From Apodemus sylvaticus (taxonomy: Eukaryota; Chordata; Mammalia; Rodentia; Muridae), in NCBI RefSeq assembly GCF_947179515.1, contig NC_067476.1, positions 57,353,800 to 57,417,799 of the forward strand: 64,000 bases of DNA, given 5' to 3'. The notes below the pieces were generated by a model, which did no database searches, was not told the DNA's origin, and saw only the letters and a list, made by a program, of their open reading frames with translations. Of this stretch, positions 12,246-23,534 are shown piece after piece. Within the stretch, counting starts at the first letter, position 1. Every line of letters begins with the position of its first letter. The translations under genes were made by a program, and so were the position numbers.

Positions 12246-13800
12246 AATCTACTGGAAGTCATGATTTTCAAACACTTTACATTTTACAAAGAATTCAGAA
12301 ACATAAGAATTCCTATAGTATATTTATTTTGGAACTAAGTGTGTAAAGCTATCACCAGTGTCAATACTTGTTTTTATTGGAATATCAGAACAACAGTGAT
12401 TTTTTTTCCTTTCCCAGCAACCCAAACCAGGTCTCCACCTTCCTTTGCTATGTTAAACTCAGAATAATTTTTATTTTCATTCCATTTTGATCTTCTTTTT
12501 GATAATATTTTTATATTACTCTCTAGAATAGTTCCTAGCAGTAGATAGACATAAATTATGTATTTACCTTTAATGCATTTTAAGCCTTACTTGAATTTTC
12601 TCACATTTTCTTCCACTTTAGTTCTTTGAGAGTGTCACACATCTGCACATGATGAATTTTAGTAATTTCACGACTTCTCTGTCAGCCCCACCCCCTCTGC
12701 TCATGGAGCCATTCTTTCCAACAAACCCCTTTGTCATTTTCATGTTTCTGTGTGTGTGTGAGCCACAGAGTGTACCTGGAGGTGCTTCTAAGCACGAATG
12801 GGAAGCTATTTACTGGAAGATGAACAACTCATCAGTGGGCAGATTTAAGCTTGACATTTCAATACACACCGTCATAAGGGAAAACTCTTCAGTAAACAGA
12901 AACTCCATCAGTGAGGAGACTCATACTTAAGGTTTTTTTTTAATTAATAGAAGAATAGCCTTATGACTATCTTATAATTCCTCACTGCTGCATGAACAGT
13001 CCATTCCTACCGAGATGGATGGCATAGTTACAAAGCTACTGGAACTATATCTTGAATACCCACATAGTATTTTTCTCCAATACATGGGGCTCAATTTATA
13101 CACACATACAAATGTGTATCTTGGGGGATTTTATAAGTCTTAGTGGGTCATGCATCATGATGAAGGTCTATATCACTTGGCTCCCTGAAAGAAGAATGTT
13201 AAGTGAAGCGAAACAGGTAAAGCGAGCTTGCAATTCACATGCTCTGGCAATCTTCAAACCTAAATACAACCAGGATGATGGCATTGGAACAGAGACCTTA
13301 TCAAATTAATAAATGCTAGAAAGTGTGACAGGATGGAATTTGTTACCTGCTTGCCTCCTTTGGCCATGAACAGAATTTATGGTTTGGCTTCTACATGGGC
13401 CATAGCAGCTAGGTAAGATATGGAAAATCTTAAAATTGGACAAAATGATGAGAGTGAAAGGATTGAGATCCTTAGGATGATGGATATAGAAGATTTTAAT
13501 AGCTTTCTGTCAAAACTTAAAAGAAAACAGTTAAAATTTTTTAATTAAATTGTATACACAAGACAAGAAAAAATAGGCCAACTTTTTTATTAGACATTCT
13601 TATCTTCCACAATATTCAGTAGCTTTTTCATATCACGTCAAATATATTCTATTTAAATATTTTGATTATTTGTAGACAGTCTTCCAGCAACATAATTAAT
13701 TTCTTCCCTTCATCAAAAATCTGTAATAAATTATTCTTTCAACTTAAGATTTTACCCTGGCATGACAAAGTTTAAAATATGAAAACAAATGCCTCTCTTA

Positions 13801-13806
13801 TTTATT
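13801..13806 (-). promoter_or_regulatory. Candidate poly(A) signal AATAAA for Ccdc141
   Basis: Plus strand TTTATT, so AATAAA in the transcript sense, within TCAAATAAATAAG. It is the first canonical hexamer on the minus strand after the stop codon, implying a 3' UTR of about 1.3 kb. An ATTAAA variant lies nearer, around 14076-14081. No transcript evidence; actual usage may be further downstream. Confidence 0.25.
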
Positions 13807-14312
13807 TGAATAATGCGTATTAGGAAGCCATATAACATTCTTCAATATTACAGTGATAATTGCACAAAAGAAGGCTAGATTTGTCTTCTTCTGTCTTACC
13901 CAGACTCCCCCTAAAACACCCTAACTATATCCTCTGGAGGTTACTGTCCAAAGCCTTTGAAAAGGATGTAGCTGTACGAAGTTAGAAAGGAATTTAAACT
14001 CTAATTCATAGAACATCAGTCTTCCCCTCCCCCAAGGGAGTACTTGGGAATTACATATTAACAGCACTCTTTTCATTTAATATTCTAAAAGATCAGCATC
14101 TGAAAGGGAATTAATGGGTAATGAGTAGCAAGATGGCAAATCACACCAAGCATTGTAATGAGTCTTCACTGAGTACTTCACTGAGTACTTTTCTGTTGGC
14201 CAGATCACTACAGGATATAAAATAAAAACTCAGTTGTCAAGAGGTAGATGAGCCCCTCTTCCAGATGGGAAAGGGAGGCACTGAGATGCCTTGCAAATGT
14301 CTACACAGCGTT

Positions 14313-14338
14313 CAGCAGCAGCAGCAGCAGCAGCAGCA
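14313..14338 (+). repeat. (CAG)8 trinucleotide repeat
   Basis: Eight perfect CAG units plus CA, about 770 nt beyond the Ccdc141 stop; the transcript strand reads (CTG)8. Confidence 0.95.
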
Positions 14339-14973
14339 ATGTCAGATGCAATAGGACCTGCCTACAGTTATGCACAGGATAGACAACGCACAGCAGTAGA
14401 AGGACCAAGGGGAAAACTGGTCCCCTCTTGCAGCTTGTAGTCCATCTTGACATATGACATACAGAGCTAATAGAAATGTTGACTCCGTTTTCAAGCTGAT
14501 GGCTCATCTGTTCTCTTAACATCAAGCCCAAGAGACCATTGTGAGGAATGGTTATTGATAGTGACATCCTCAGATTCAGGAATGTTGAGTATGTTGGCAC
14601 AGCATAGGTCAGGTTTGTTCAGTAAACAAGATCAAAATGTGAAAAGCACAGTTAAAGAAGAGCTAATACAATATCAAGAATCACAACCTCAGTTTGATGT
14701 AATGCCCTACAAAGAGATGGTTATGAACACAGTTAAAGAGAAATTATCAAATATTTGGATTTGAGGATTAGATCACAACCCTATGATCCTTGTGATCTAC
14801 GTGAGCATTCACATGCCTTTAAACAAGTATCAATTCATCATACAGAATATTTCTCTTCCTAGAGTATAAAACGTATCATTATTCACTTCCCGTGTTCCCC
14901 AAGTATGTTAAATCGTAGAGAAAATACAACTATTTCACCCACCAATGGGATTAGTCAAAGTGGAGATAAATTG

Positions 14974-14974
<1 letters not shown>

Positions 14975-15015
<41 letters not shown>
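14975..15015 (+). repeat. (TG)n microsatellite next to the Ccdc141 stop codon
   Basis: About 20 TG units ending 88 nt before the stop codon's last base, so the transcript's presumptive 3' UTR has a (CA)20 tract. Confidence 0.95.
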
Positions 15016-15016
<1 letters not shown>

Positions 15017-15103
15017 GGGGGATGCTTTGTGAGATGCATGAGAAAAAAAAAACCAACCATATTGTTTTTTAGGTTCATAACAATGTCGATTGATGGCAAC
15101 ATG

Positions 15104-15374
15104 TCATTGCTGCGTAAGGAGCCAGTATACTACTGATACACTGACATAGATGATACACATCATAATCCAGTTTATTCTCCTAATTGGTGGCCCATGGTTA
15201 CCTGTCACATGGAGGATGGCTTTGGAAGACAGGGTGCCACTAGAGTTATGGGCTTGAGCCACATAGAGGCCAGCGTCTGCCTCACATACCTTCGGAATGA
15301 ACACCGAATGCTTTGTGTCCTTGTGCAAAACCTGTATGTGTCCATCTGCACACAGTTTCTGGCCCTCCTTGAAC
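15104..15374 (-). CDS. Ccdc141: Ccdc141 terminal coding exon O: second half of Ig domain and C-terminal hydrophobic tail
   Basis: 271 nt including the stop: one base completing Trp, then 89 codons and stop. Acceptor CTCTGCTTTAG then GTTCAAGG. It opens FKEGQKLCADGHIQVLHKDT, and the Ig F/G strands read EADAGLYVAQAHNSSGTL. The F-strand position normally Cys is Ala, and the B-strand position in exon N is Val, so the canonical disulfide is absent. The chain ends with about 18 hydrophobic residues (WIMMCIIYVSVSVVYWLL) three residues before the stop, flanked by basic RRIN: a probable tail-anchor membrane segment. Confidence 0.95.
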
Positions 15375-17797
15375 CTAAAGCAGAGAGTCGGTTTTAAGTC
15401 AGGGTCACTTCTTGTTTCCATTACTCCCAAGTTCTCACTGCTATTAGCGTCAGGCCTATCCCCACTGTGGTATTCTCGAGCATGATCAGGCATTGTCTAG
15501 CTATGGTAGACATTAACCTGTAGCCAGAAAATTACCTGGATTGACTCAGATCATGTTTTTGAAAGTTCTGTGTAAACACTTAACAGTTACAATATTAAAG
15601 ATGAAAATATACACATCCACTTATTCTTTAAAACATGCATACAAAACAAAGAACTCACAACAACAAAGCACAGGCCATCTGGCCATATAAGGTCACCCTT
15701 TCTTCCTTTCCTCTTGGCAACAGTGAGCTAGAGTGTGAAGTGGCCCTTGCATATCTGGTTTACTCCATCCTCTCTGAAGCATCCTCTCCTAGCAGCACTC
15801 GTGACTCCCACTTGGCATCAGTTATGGGAGGGGGCTCATTGGCCCTTTGTGTTAATTTACCAAAGCCTCCCAGCAGGACAGATGTACAATGTAAAAGAAG
15901 GGACTTTCCACCACTCCTGCTGAAAGGAGCTCATTTTATTGGTGAATTAAATTCATCAGAAGACAATGACTTCTCATTATAAAGTGCATTTGTGACATGA
16001 CATTTCATCTTGACTACAGATGACCTATTTCTAAAATTTCTCTATGAGCATGAATACTTACCTGGATCGTCTTAGACAGCAAAGCATTTGTTTTTCATAT
16101 TCTACATCTATTTAAGAGTACTTCCATACAAGGACTGATGAGAAACCCAAGTCAGTTTTCTTTGTATGTGTCTGGGATGTATATATTTGTGTAGGCATGT
16201 ATGTATGCACATGTGTGCATGTGTGTATGCATGTGTATTATGCATGTGTGTATGTGTATGTATTTGTATGTGCATGTATGTAAACATGTGTGTCAAGGTC
16301 AGATGCTGATGTCTTCCTTTTCTGCTTTGTATTTTATCATGTGAGTCAGGGTCTCCCTGACAGAACCTGACGCTCACTGATTCAATTACTATCTCCACCA
16401 CCCTAGGACTGAGATACAGATGCCTGTCACTCTATCCAACTTTAAATATGAAATCAGGCCCTCACGCTCACTCCAGCTCCCTGAGGCAGGTTTTTGTCCC
16501 CATTACCTAATTGATATTTTTGCATCTTCAGAGTGTTCTGAGGCTGCACAATGCCCTGAGAGCCTGTCAACTGTTTGCTGGGCAAAACTCTAGATCTGAA
16601 GGCAAAGTGGTTTTATGTTTTACAATTTACAATCGTTCTCTAATACATACACCACAGTTCTTCAGTGTACTAATGGAGCTGTTTGTATGGAGAAAAATAA
16701 AAAACACCTCAGACAACATCTTTCCTTGAGGTGAGCTAATATTTAATTATGAAATAAATACCTGTTGAATTCATAAATACAAAAGTTTTTATTCATTAAA
16801 AAAACCATGCAGTTGCAAAAATAACAAAACAAAAAGTGCTAATGTCTGTACTTATGCAAGTGCAGATTCTCATACTATTTGAGCTCCCAAAGTTTTCTCC
16901 TAAATTCTTTAGGTATCTGCTTCACAAATCAAGTACCATCAAAGAGACATGCAAAACCAAAACAATTCTCACAGAAAATTCCTGCTAAGTAAAAGACAGC
17001 ACACTTAGCCTGTCAATATAAACTCACCACCCTCCTTAGTTTGCTCTCGAGTGAATTTGCCTCAGGATGAGAATTTTGCTAAAGTTTAGAAGTCTCATGG
17101 ACAAGACTAGAACAACTTTGCGATTCACAGCAAGTGGTTCAGAGCCTTGACTTAACAGTTTACTCTTACAAAGAAAAGGTAGCCATATCTCTAGAGTGAG
17201 GTCACGCTGTTCACGGCTCAGGTATTACATCACTTTCCAAAAATGAGCTTATTATCAGGTACCCAGAGCAGTTATAAAAGTTATTTCAATATTTCATATT
17301 GAAGGTATTTATGAAAAAGAACCTTAGCAAAACAAATATCACAAAGGTGCCAGTGGTTCTGTTGGGAAGATGAAATGAGTGAAAAGGGGAAGAAAAAAAA
17401 ATCTTGTGGTGTCAGGCTTTATAATTCCCTGAAGGGTGTCAAGCTAAGACGATGCCATTCCAGTGCAGAAGCAGACAATAGGGTTGGCATTTCAAGACCC
17501 GATTATTAAAAATGAGGAATGTTAAAATGGAAAGAAAACCAAACAGAATCAGCTTCCGGGGATTCTGAAGGGGGAGCTGTTCAATCATTATTTTAGAAGG
17601 TCACTCCCCCCTCCCAGGGCATTAAAAAGCTTTTAGTTAAATGAAAGTAGATGTGTGCCATGAGATCAAATCATGCAGGGTTGAGTGTCCTGAGGGTTAG
17701 TCAGCCAGCCCTGGACCTCTAGGTTAGTCCACACAAAATGAGATACTCTCAGAGGTTATTTATTTCTGTCTATGGCTTGTCATTATAGGCTACCCAC
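15375..17797 (-). other. Ccdc141 intron inside the Ig domain (N/O)
   Basis: 2.4 kb, phase 2, interrupts the core Trp codon of the Ig domain. Contains a degenerate TG/TATG-rich stretch (about 16165-16290). The remaining sequence is unremarkable AT-rich DNA. Confidence 0.85.
16165..16290 (+). repeat. Degenerate TG/TATG-rich repeat
   Basis: Alternating TGTG, TATG and CATG units over about 125 nt without one clean period. Confidence 0.8.
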
Positions 17798-18612
17798 CAT
17801 GTCAATGTAGGCTCTGGGAATCCTGTTACTTCAACTTCCAAAGTCACCGGGGAACCTTCCATGACAGTTACATTGGACAGCAGCCTGGAGAAATGAGGCG
17901 CCTGCCCAGCTAGGCTGACCACGCTGTTTTCTGCAGATGAGTTTTTCCTGTCTCCTTGGGGACCCACTTGCCTCTGATGGCTCCTGCTGGTGTCTGATTG
18001 AGAGCTGAGGCCAGGGGATGCATCAAGGGCAGCATGCAGCCTGTCTTGGGTTTTAGTGACGTTAGAGTCAGCATGCACTTTCTCCTGCGTTTCTAGCGAG
18101 CTCTGCACTTCCTGGGGCATGCGCGCTGGACTTTTCACATTGATGTGCAACTTGGTACTCATCTCTACTGATCCTCTGGAGGTTAGTGAGGACTCAGCTT
18201 TGAATTGTGGATAGGGCCTCTCAAAATGACTTGTAAATGTGTCTTTCTTATTGAGGCACCCATCAATAAGAGCAGTGGGTGGGGGAAGAACAGCCTCCTG
18301 GGCCTTTCCTAGACCACCTGTCCCTGTGTGCATCCTGTAGCCGCTGATATGCAGGGTGAGGGCTGAAGAGCTGGCAAGTTCTTCTACCTCCATGTCTGAT
18401 GGTGCCAGAGGGGACTCGGGGCTCACTGGCAGTGGAGGCAAAGAGATGTCATCAGATGAGATACACTCAGATTCTTCTCCAGATAGCGTGTCTTCTGGAA
18501 GGATCAGACCCTGGGCACCGTCCTCCTTGTTAGAGGACATCTGCCTCAAGTCCATGGGAAGCCCGTCTTCTCTTGTTCCATTGATGACCAACACATCTCC
18601 TTGCACCTGTCC
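17798..18612 (-). CDS. Ccdc141: Ccdc141 coding exon N: acidic/Ser/Pro linker and first half of Ig domain
   Basis: 815 nt, 271 codons plus two bases (phase 0 in, phase 2 out). The acceptor is most likely CATCCTTTGAAG then GGACAG; an AG six bases on (before GTGCAAGG) is an in-frame alternative. The first about 235 residues look disordered: acidic and Ser/Pro-rich (EESECISSDDISLPPLPVSP) with scattered Gln and Lys. The last about 35 residues, PHFSRLLSNVTVMEGSPVTL onward to TGFPEPTLTW, are strands A to C of an I-set Ig domain. The donor is ACATG then GTGGGTAG; the TG left over plus G from exon O makes the core Trp codon. Confidence 0.93.
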
Positions 18613-19483
18613 CTTCAAAGGATGAAAGCCAAGGTTTCATTAGGTGGATACACTTCTTTCCCCAGCCTCCCATTAAAATGACACCCAGCATGGGATGAAA
18701 ACCTAAGGTAAGCCTCAGGGAGATGGCACCAGAGCCCCTGAACTCCAAATGTCTATTGGGAACTGTCCCATGATTATGACCAAAAATATTCAAAGTGCCC
18801 TCAAGTGAATTGAAGTACTACTTAACAGCCATAGGTAAAATTCTCCCCTGACCGAATCCTCACTCAGTTCCTATTTCTTTTCAGTTGTCTTTGGAGGGTG
18901 ATACTACAAGGGTGTTTATCGAATAAGTGATTTCCCAAAAGCATAGTAAATTATGACTTTGACACTAACCGACAGTTACCCACAAAGCAGTCATCTCAGT
19001 AAGCAAATAAGGTATGGTTTATGTAAATATTTTTTTCTGACCATATCCATTTGCCTCTTGGTCCTTCTGCTTCTGTTATCAACATGGAAATGGGCAGGCG
19101 ATCCTCCGAGTCATTTTAAAATGTTAAAATCACTACTTTTAAAACTCAATGAGGTATAGTTTGCCAAATGTCTATACTTTTCACTCATGAAGAAGGTATG
19201 TAAGCATTCACAGGGAGGGACTAGCGTTTCTAATTTTCCCAGCATGGAGTCATGTTTCTGTAAGACACTTGCATCTTTCTGACGAGTTCTGGGAAATTCC
19301 ACTCTGGTTTGCTGACCAGGACCCTGTTCTAAATTTGTTTCTCGTACATCTTTCTCTGCTCTCTGCTTTCATGATGATTCTCTTTCCACACCATCTAAAC
19401 CAGTGTAGTTAGATTTTGGGTTTTTTTTCCTTCTTTTTTGTTTGCTAGGTATGTGATATGTATATGTTTATGTATATGTTTGT

Positions 19484-19508
19484 GTGTTTGTGTGTGTGTG
19501 TGTGTGTG
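19484..19508 (+). repeat. (TG)n microsatellite
   Basis: About 11 TG units after GTTTGTGTGTT. Confidence 0.9.
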
Positions 19509-21878
19509 CTCACTGATGTGCAGATGTGTGTGAATGCCAAGATGCCAGGCATCCACACTGGCTACCTTTCTCCATTGCTACTGTTGTTGTTTTTGTTTTT
19601 ATTTGGTACTTGTAGGTTACCAATTCACTCAGACTTGTGTCATCAGCAGCTTTTAGTGATCCTCCTGTGTCCATCTCCTCAGAGCTGCTATTATGGTGCA
19701 CTGTGGTACCGGAGGAGCTTTTTACAGGGCATTAGGAGTCTGAACCAGGTCCTGACTGAGGCGCTTCTCCAGCTCCCCACTCTTTCAATCTTTCAGTCTT
19801 TCAATCTTCTATGTATACCCTTCCTTAAAGTCTCTGGCCATTTATATACCTAATGATAAACTGACTTTTAATTAATTACACACCTACTGCCCTGTTCCAT
19901 ATGTCTGGCATAACTGGTGAACTTTGATTTCCACAGCTAGGCACAATCAATGGGGTCTATAATCATGGCCTGTGCATAGGGTCAGTTCTGGAAAGGAATC
20001 ATATTGTAGACCCATTTGACCTAACTGAGCAGAACTGACCCTCAAAATACATCGATCGCATAGGGAGAACTGCACATCACGCATGTAAAGGAACACAAGA
20101 CACTTTGCATTCCTAAATATCTCTACATTAGGTGTTCTTACTTAAGGATAAACAAGAAAGTAAATAAAAATACTAGGCACAGGACTTTCGGTATGAAGAC
20201 ATTTGGGAAGAAGACCCACAGAGGGCTCATGGACAGGTAAGAGGGGACCAGAGACCTTTGGACAGTTGTGTAACACAGTAAAGAATGAGAGCAGAAAAGG
20301 AAAGAGAACCCTTTACTCTTCTTAGTTTGCCAAGACATTTGTCTCTGCAAAGTCTAACACTCGTTCCATGACCTGACAAGGAGAACCTGGGGACTTCCTT
20401 CCCAGCCTGACAAGCACACTGCACTGAACTGTCCAAAAGAGAGTTGCTTTCATTCTGTTATTTATTCATCCTCCTGCACACAGCAGGCGAGACAGAAGAG
20501 GGAAGGGTCAGCACGGGCATCCGTGGCCTCCCTACAAACAGCTCATGTTCATGACGCAGTTCCCGGGAGAGCCTCCTGGTCCTCTTGGAAGAGGTATTTT
20601 ACTGAAATCCAAAAGCACCAGGCTACCTGCCCACTTCTGGTATTAGTTCCTGTCATTTTGGAGGGGAAACTATTTAATGTCCCTTTGTCTCACTTTCTTC
20701 AATTCTGACATGAGATTTGATCAGATGATTGCTAAATCCCTCCTAGCACTAAATTCTATACTTCTCAGTGCTGGCGTCCGAATCCCTCATCAGCTACCAA
20801 ATGGTCCCGTGGCTTTAGGCAGGTCCTTTGATACCTTATGCTGCCATTTAACCTTGGATGTTGTCAGATCTTGCTATGGCTTTAGTTCCAGCACCCAGCC
20901 TGTGGATAAAACACCAGCAGTAATCTGTTGACAGTGCTAGGTGCATTACATTGACACAATTGTTTAATGTCTTCTACTCCATCCAGGGGTCAGGATACAT
21001 GAGGCAGACTTCACTATTCCTAGGAGTTCTGGTCATACTTATCTTCTTATAATTGTTCTGTAGAACTGGTTTTTTTTTTTTCAGCTCAAATAATTTTCTG
21101 AGGGAGATTCACAGCATTTAAAGGCATCAGGATTAAGGAGAAGAGACCCAGGCTTCTACCTGGGGCTTTCCTATAATTTTTCCCATTGGAGGTTTTGGAG
21201 AATCATTACATCTGACCTATATGTAAATAATAGAGAAAATAAAGGGGCTAAATGTGATTGAGCTGCTTGAAAATGAAGCGTGCTACTGCCCGTTCATTAC
21301 GCTGTCTGTACCGACTGCAGCAGACAGGGTAGGAAATGATGTTGGGGGGGGGGTGCGGAATTCTTGACAGCTATAATTGGGGCCTTCACTTGCATTGCGA
21401 ACAACTGATGATCAAGTGTGTCTTTTAATTTATTTTAAAATAAAAGTCACTTGTCAATGAGAATAAGTTGCATCTGTTTTATTTAAAGGCATCTTTTTTA
21501 AAAAATAAAAATAGATAAAAGCAAGATAAAAAGCTTTTTACTAGGTATAAAAGATAGGTATGGTCGCTTTAGCAGTAATGACTTTTGTTTGAGTCTTTAT
21601 TAAATGCATCTAACACATGATATAGGAAAATACATAGAACTAAAAAAATAATAATATTGTAATAAGTCAAAAATATTTAAAATCATAGATTTTAAAATGT
21701 GGTGTATTTAATACTATTCTTTATCATTTTAAGCAGTTGTCTTTGTACATATATAAGGAATGATATTGCTCTCCAGTGGAATATTGGTTATGCCCACTGG
21801 ACTTTTTTCTAGTCCAGCTTGGGCAGACAGCAGTGCTATGAGCATCAGCCAGGAAACAGCCAGGGGATGCTGCACATG

Positions 21879-22023
21879 GCTCAGCTGTGAAGAACAATGA
21901 CATCATTGCTCAGCTGTGAAGAACAATGACATCATTGCTCAGCTGTAAACAACAATGACATCAGTGCTCAACTGTGAACAACAATGACATCATTGTTCAG
22001 CTGTTAAAAACATTGACATCATG
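21879..22023 (+). repeat. 5 x 29-bp tandem repeat derived from L1 ORF2
   Basis: Units start at 21879, 21908, 21937, 21966 and 21995, exactly 29 bp apart. Each begins GCTCAGCTGT (with small changes) and ends GACATCATT or GACATCATG. The last unit (CAGCTGTTAAAAACATTGAC) runs straight into an L1 ORF2 fragment and matches the L1 codons for YSAIKKND, so the unit is an amplified piece of L1. Confidence 0.93.
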
Positions 22024-22230
22024 AAATTTGCAGGCAAATGGATGGAACTAGAAAAAAAATCATCCTGCATCCTGAGTGAGGTACCCACACCCAGAAAGGC
22101 AAACATGGTGTGTACTCATAAATGGATATTAGCTATAAAGTAAAGGATAATCATGCCACAATCCACATACCCAGACAGGCTAACTAACAAGAAGGGCTCA
22201 CAGAAGGGGCGCAAGGCTGTTACATAAGAC
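22010..22230 (+). mobile_element. L1 ORF2 3'-terminal fragment, sense
   Basis: Reads ATGAAATTTGCAGGCAAATG then GATGGAACTAGAA: the L1 ORF2 C-terminus MKFAGKWMELE, with later matches to the Lys/Ile...SEVPTPRKANMV... pattern and GACAGGCTAACTAACAAGAA. Frame is broken by stops. Its 5' end is the 29-bp array. Confidence 0.8.
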
Positions 22231-22599
22231 CTCCACTCCCCCACAGAAGTTCTTTCTCTAGATAAAATGCCAGGAGTGTTTCAGGTGAGAAACCCTGACT
22301 TGGATAAGAACAACTAATGACCGTTTGACCGTTTGACAGGAGAATGAAGTCAGACAGATGACTAAGGCTAGCGAGATTTTTTTTTTTTTTGTACTTAGAG
22401 GAGATCCAGGTGTAAATGGCTCTAAATTGTACCACTCAAAAAGCAGCTTGCTTAATGGTATTAATGCTGGCTAGGAGCTGTATGATTGCACTGGACTCTG
22501 ACACAGATTCAATCTTTGGGAAAAAGACTTTTAAAGAATCCAGAAGAATTGTACTCACTGCAAGAAAAGAAATCTTGGTTCATGAAATAAGTTACAAAT

Positions 22600-22627
22600 T
22601 GTGTGTGTGTGTGTGTGTGTGTGTGTG
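22600..22627 (+). repeat. (GT)n microsatellite
   Basis: About 14 perfect GT units. Confidence 0.95.
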
Positions 22628-23417
22628 CAAGCAACTCTTTTATCATAGAAGTATATTTTGTTAATTTGGGAGCTGCTGAGAAACATGTTTGGTCTCCTGT
22701 TCATCCAGGAGAATTAAAACTAGATACAAGCACATTGACAAAGGAAAAAAATCAAGTGTAACTGTAATCCAGCAGCTACAAATAAAGCATCTATCCATAG
22801 AGGAGGCCCAAAAGGGTGTGGCCACTTAAACAAGACTTTTGAGAGCATTTATATTCATGAGTATTTGTTGTCCCCTAGTTAGTTGCTTTAATTTCCATGT
22901 ATATGATAAAAGGTTTAAACAGTATTTGTTTAAATAGTATTTATATTTCAGCTGGACTTGGTGCCTTAGTACAGATGCTTAGAAATATCATGTGGTGTTA
23001 GAATCTAGGGGGAAAATGCAAAACCTAGTTTTATGTACTAATATTTCCTAATAGATCCTATAAAACTTTTTTTTTAAAACTTCCCCTTTTGGTAATGCTT
23101 TATAACTGGTATTCAAATAAAATGGAGTTAGACTGACATAAGAGGGTAATGGGGCAAGAGATGGGAGAGTAGAGCTAACCTGGACTAAAGTGTCTGTGAG
23201 ATGCTTATCACTCTAGGATTCAGTAGAGGGAACACAGAGAAACCTGAGAGAGAACGAGCAAGTAAGGGTAGCTAGTATGGGAGGGATGAGAAAACTCACA
23301 TTGAGCTTATATTCAGACATTTTATTTGATGGGTGAGACAGAGTCGATATATATAATGAACAACAACAAACCTCAAAGACAAAACAGCACAGAGCTGAAG
23401 CTAAATACTTTGATTAC

Positions 23418-23534
23418 CTCATTCCTTTCTCCATCGAATGTTGTCTGTTCATTCCTCCTTGGCTCCTTTACCAGATCAATGCAATTGTCATGGAAATCTT
23501 CCAAATTTGAACTCATCTTTGGAACATCTCCCTG
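23418..23534 (-). CDS. Ccdc141: Ccdc141 coding exon M with tandem NAGNAG acceptor
   Basis: 117 nt, 39 codons, phase 0 at both ends. The acceptor region reads TTTATACAGCAGGGAGATG, so splicing can use AG at 23536-23535 (exon starts CAG, Gln) or AG at 23533-23532 (exon 3 nt shorter). Donor AATGAG then GTAATC. Peptide (Q)GDVPKMSSNLEDFHDN then DLVKEPRRNEQ and ending GERNE. It resembles the human linker that follows the last rod helix. Found by inspection, as it is too short to stand out. Confidence 0.9.

Larger units (their letters stand above)
1..13800. other. Intergenic flank downstream of Ccdc141
   Basis: No gene-like coding sequence on either strand. In human and mouse the neighbour on this side is titin, in the same orientation; I searched the minus strand for the titin start region (an Ig domain beginning MTTQAPTF) and did not see it, so it should lie further out. 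Recognised repeats are listed separately. The stretches 5590-8290, 8780-9480, 9520-10010, 10510-11790 and 12250-13800 hold nothing I can name. Confidence 0.7.
13807..15103 (-). other. Presumptive Ccdc141 3' UTR / downstream flank
   Basis: Directly after the stop codon. It holds a long (TG)n tract on the plus strand (14975-15015), so (CA)n in the transcript, and (CAG)8 at 14313-14338, which is (CTG)8 in the transcript. No coding sequence is seen. Assignment as 3' UTR rests only on position. Confidence 0.35.
18613..23417 (-). other. Ccdc141 intron M/N
   Basis: 4.8 kb. Holds a (TG)n-type microsatellite (about 19484-19508), a G10 run near 21345, the 29-bp tandem array with its L1 fragment (21879-22230), a T run (about 22377-22391) and (GT)n (22600-22627). 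No coding sequence recognised. Confidence 0.85.

Noticed and set aside
1..13800. Search for titin 5' exons on the minus strand
   Set aside because: No sequence resembling the titin N-terminal Ig exon was found.
15375..15493. Open frame upstream of exon O with an ATG start
   Set aside because: The sequence before the CTTTAG acceptor is intron; the Trp codon and Ig fold are restored only by splicing from 17798.
18356..18625. Plus-strand open frame of 89 codons
   Set aside because: Antisense shadow of exon N.
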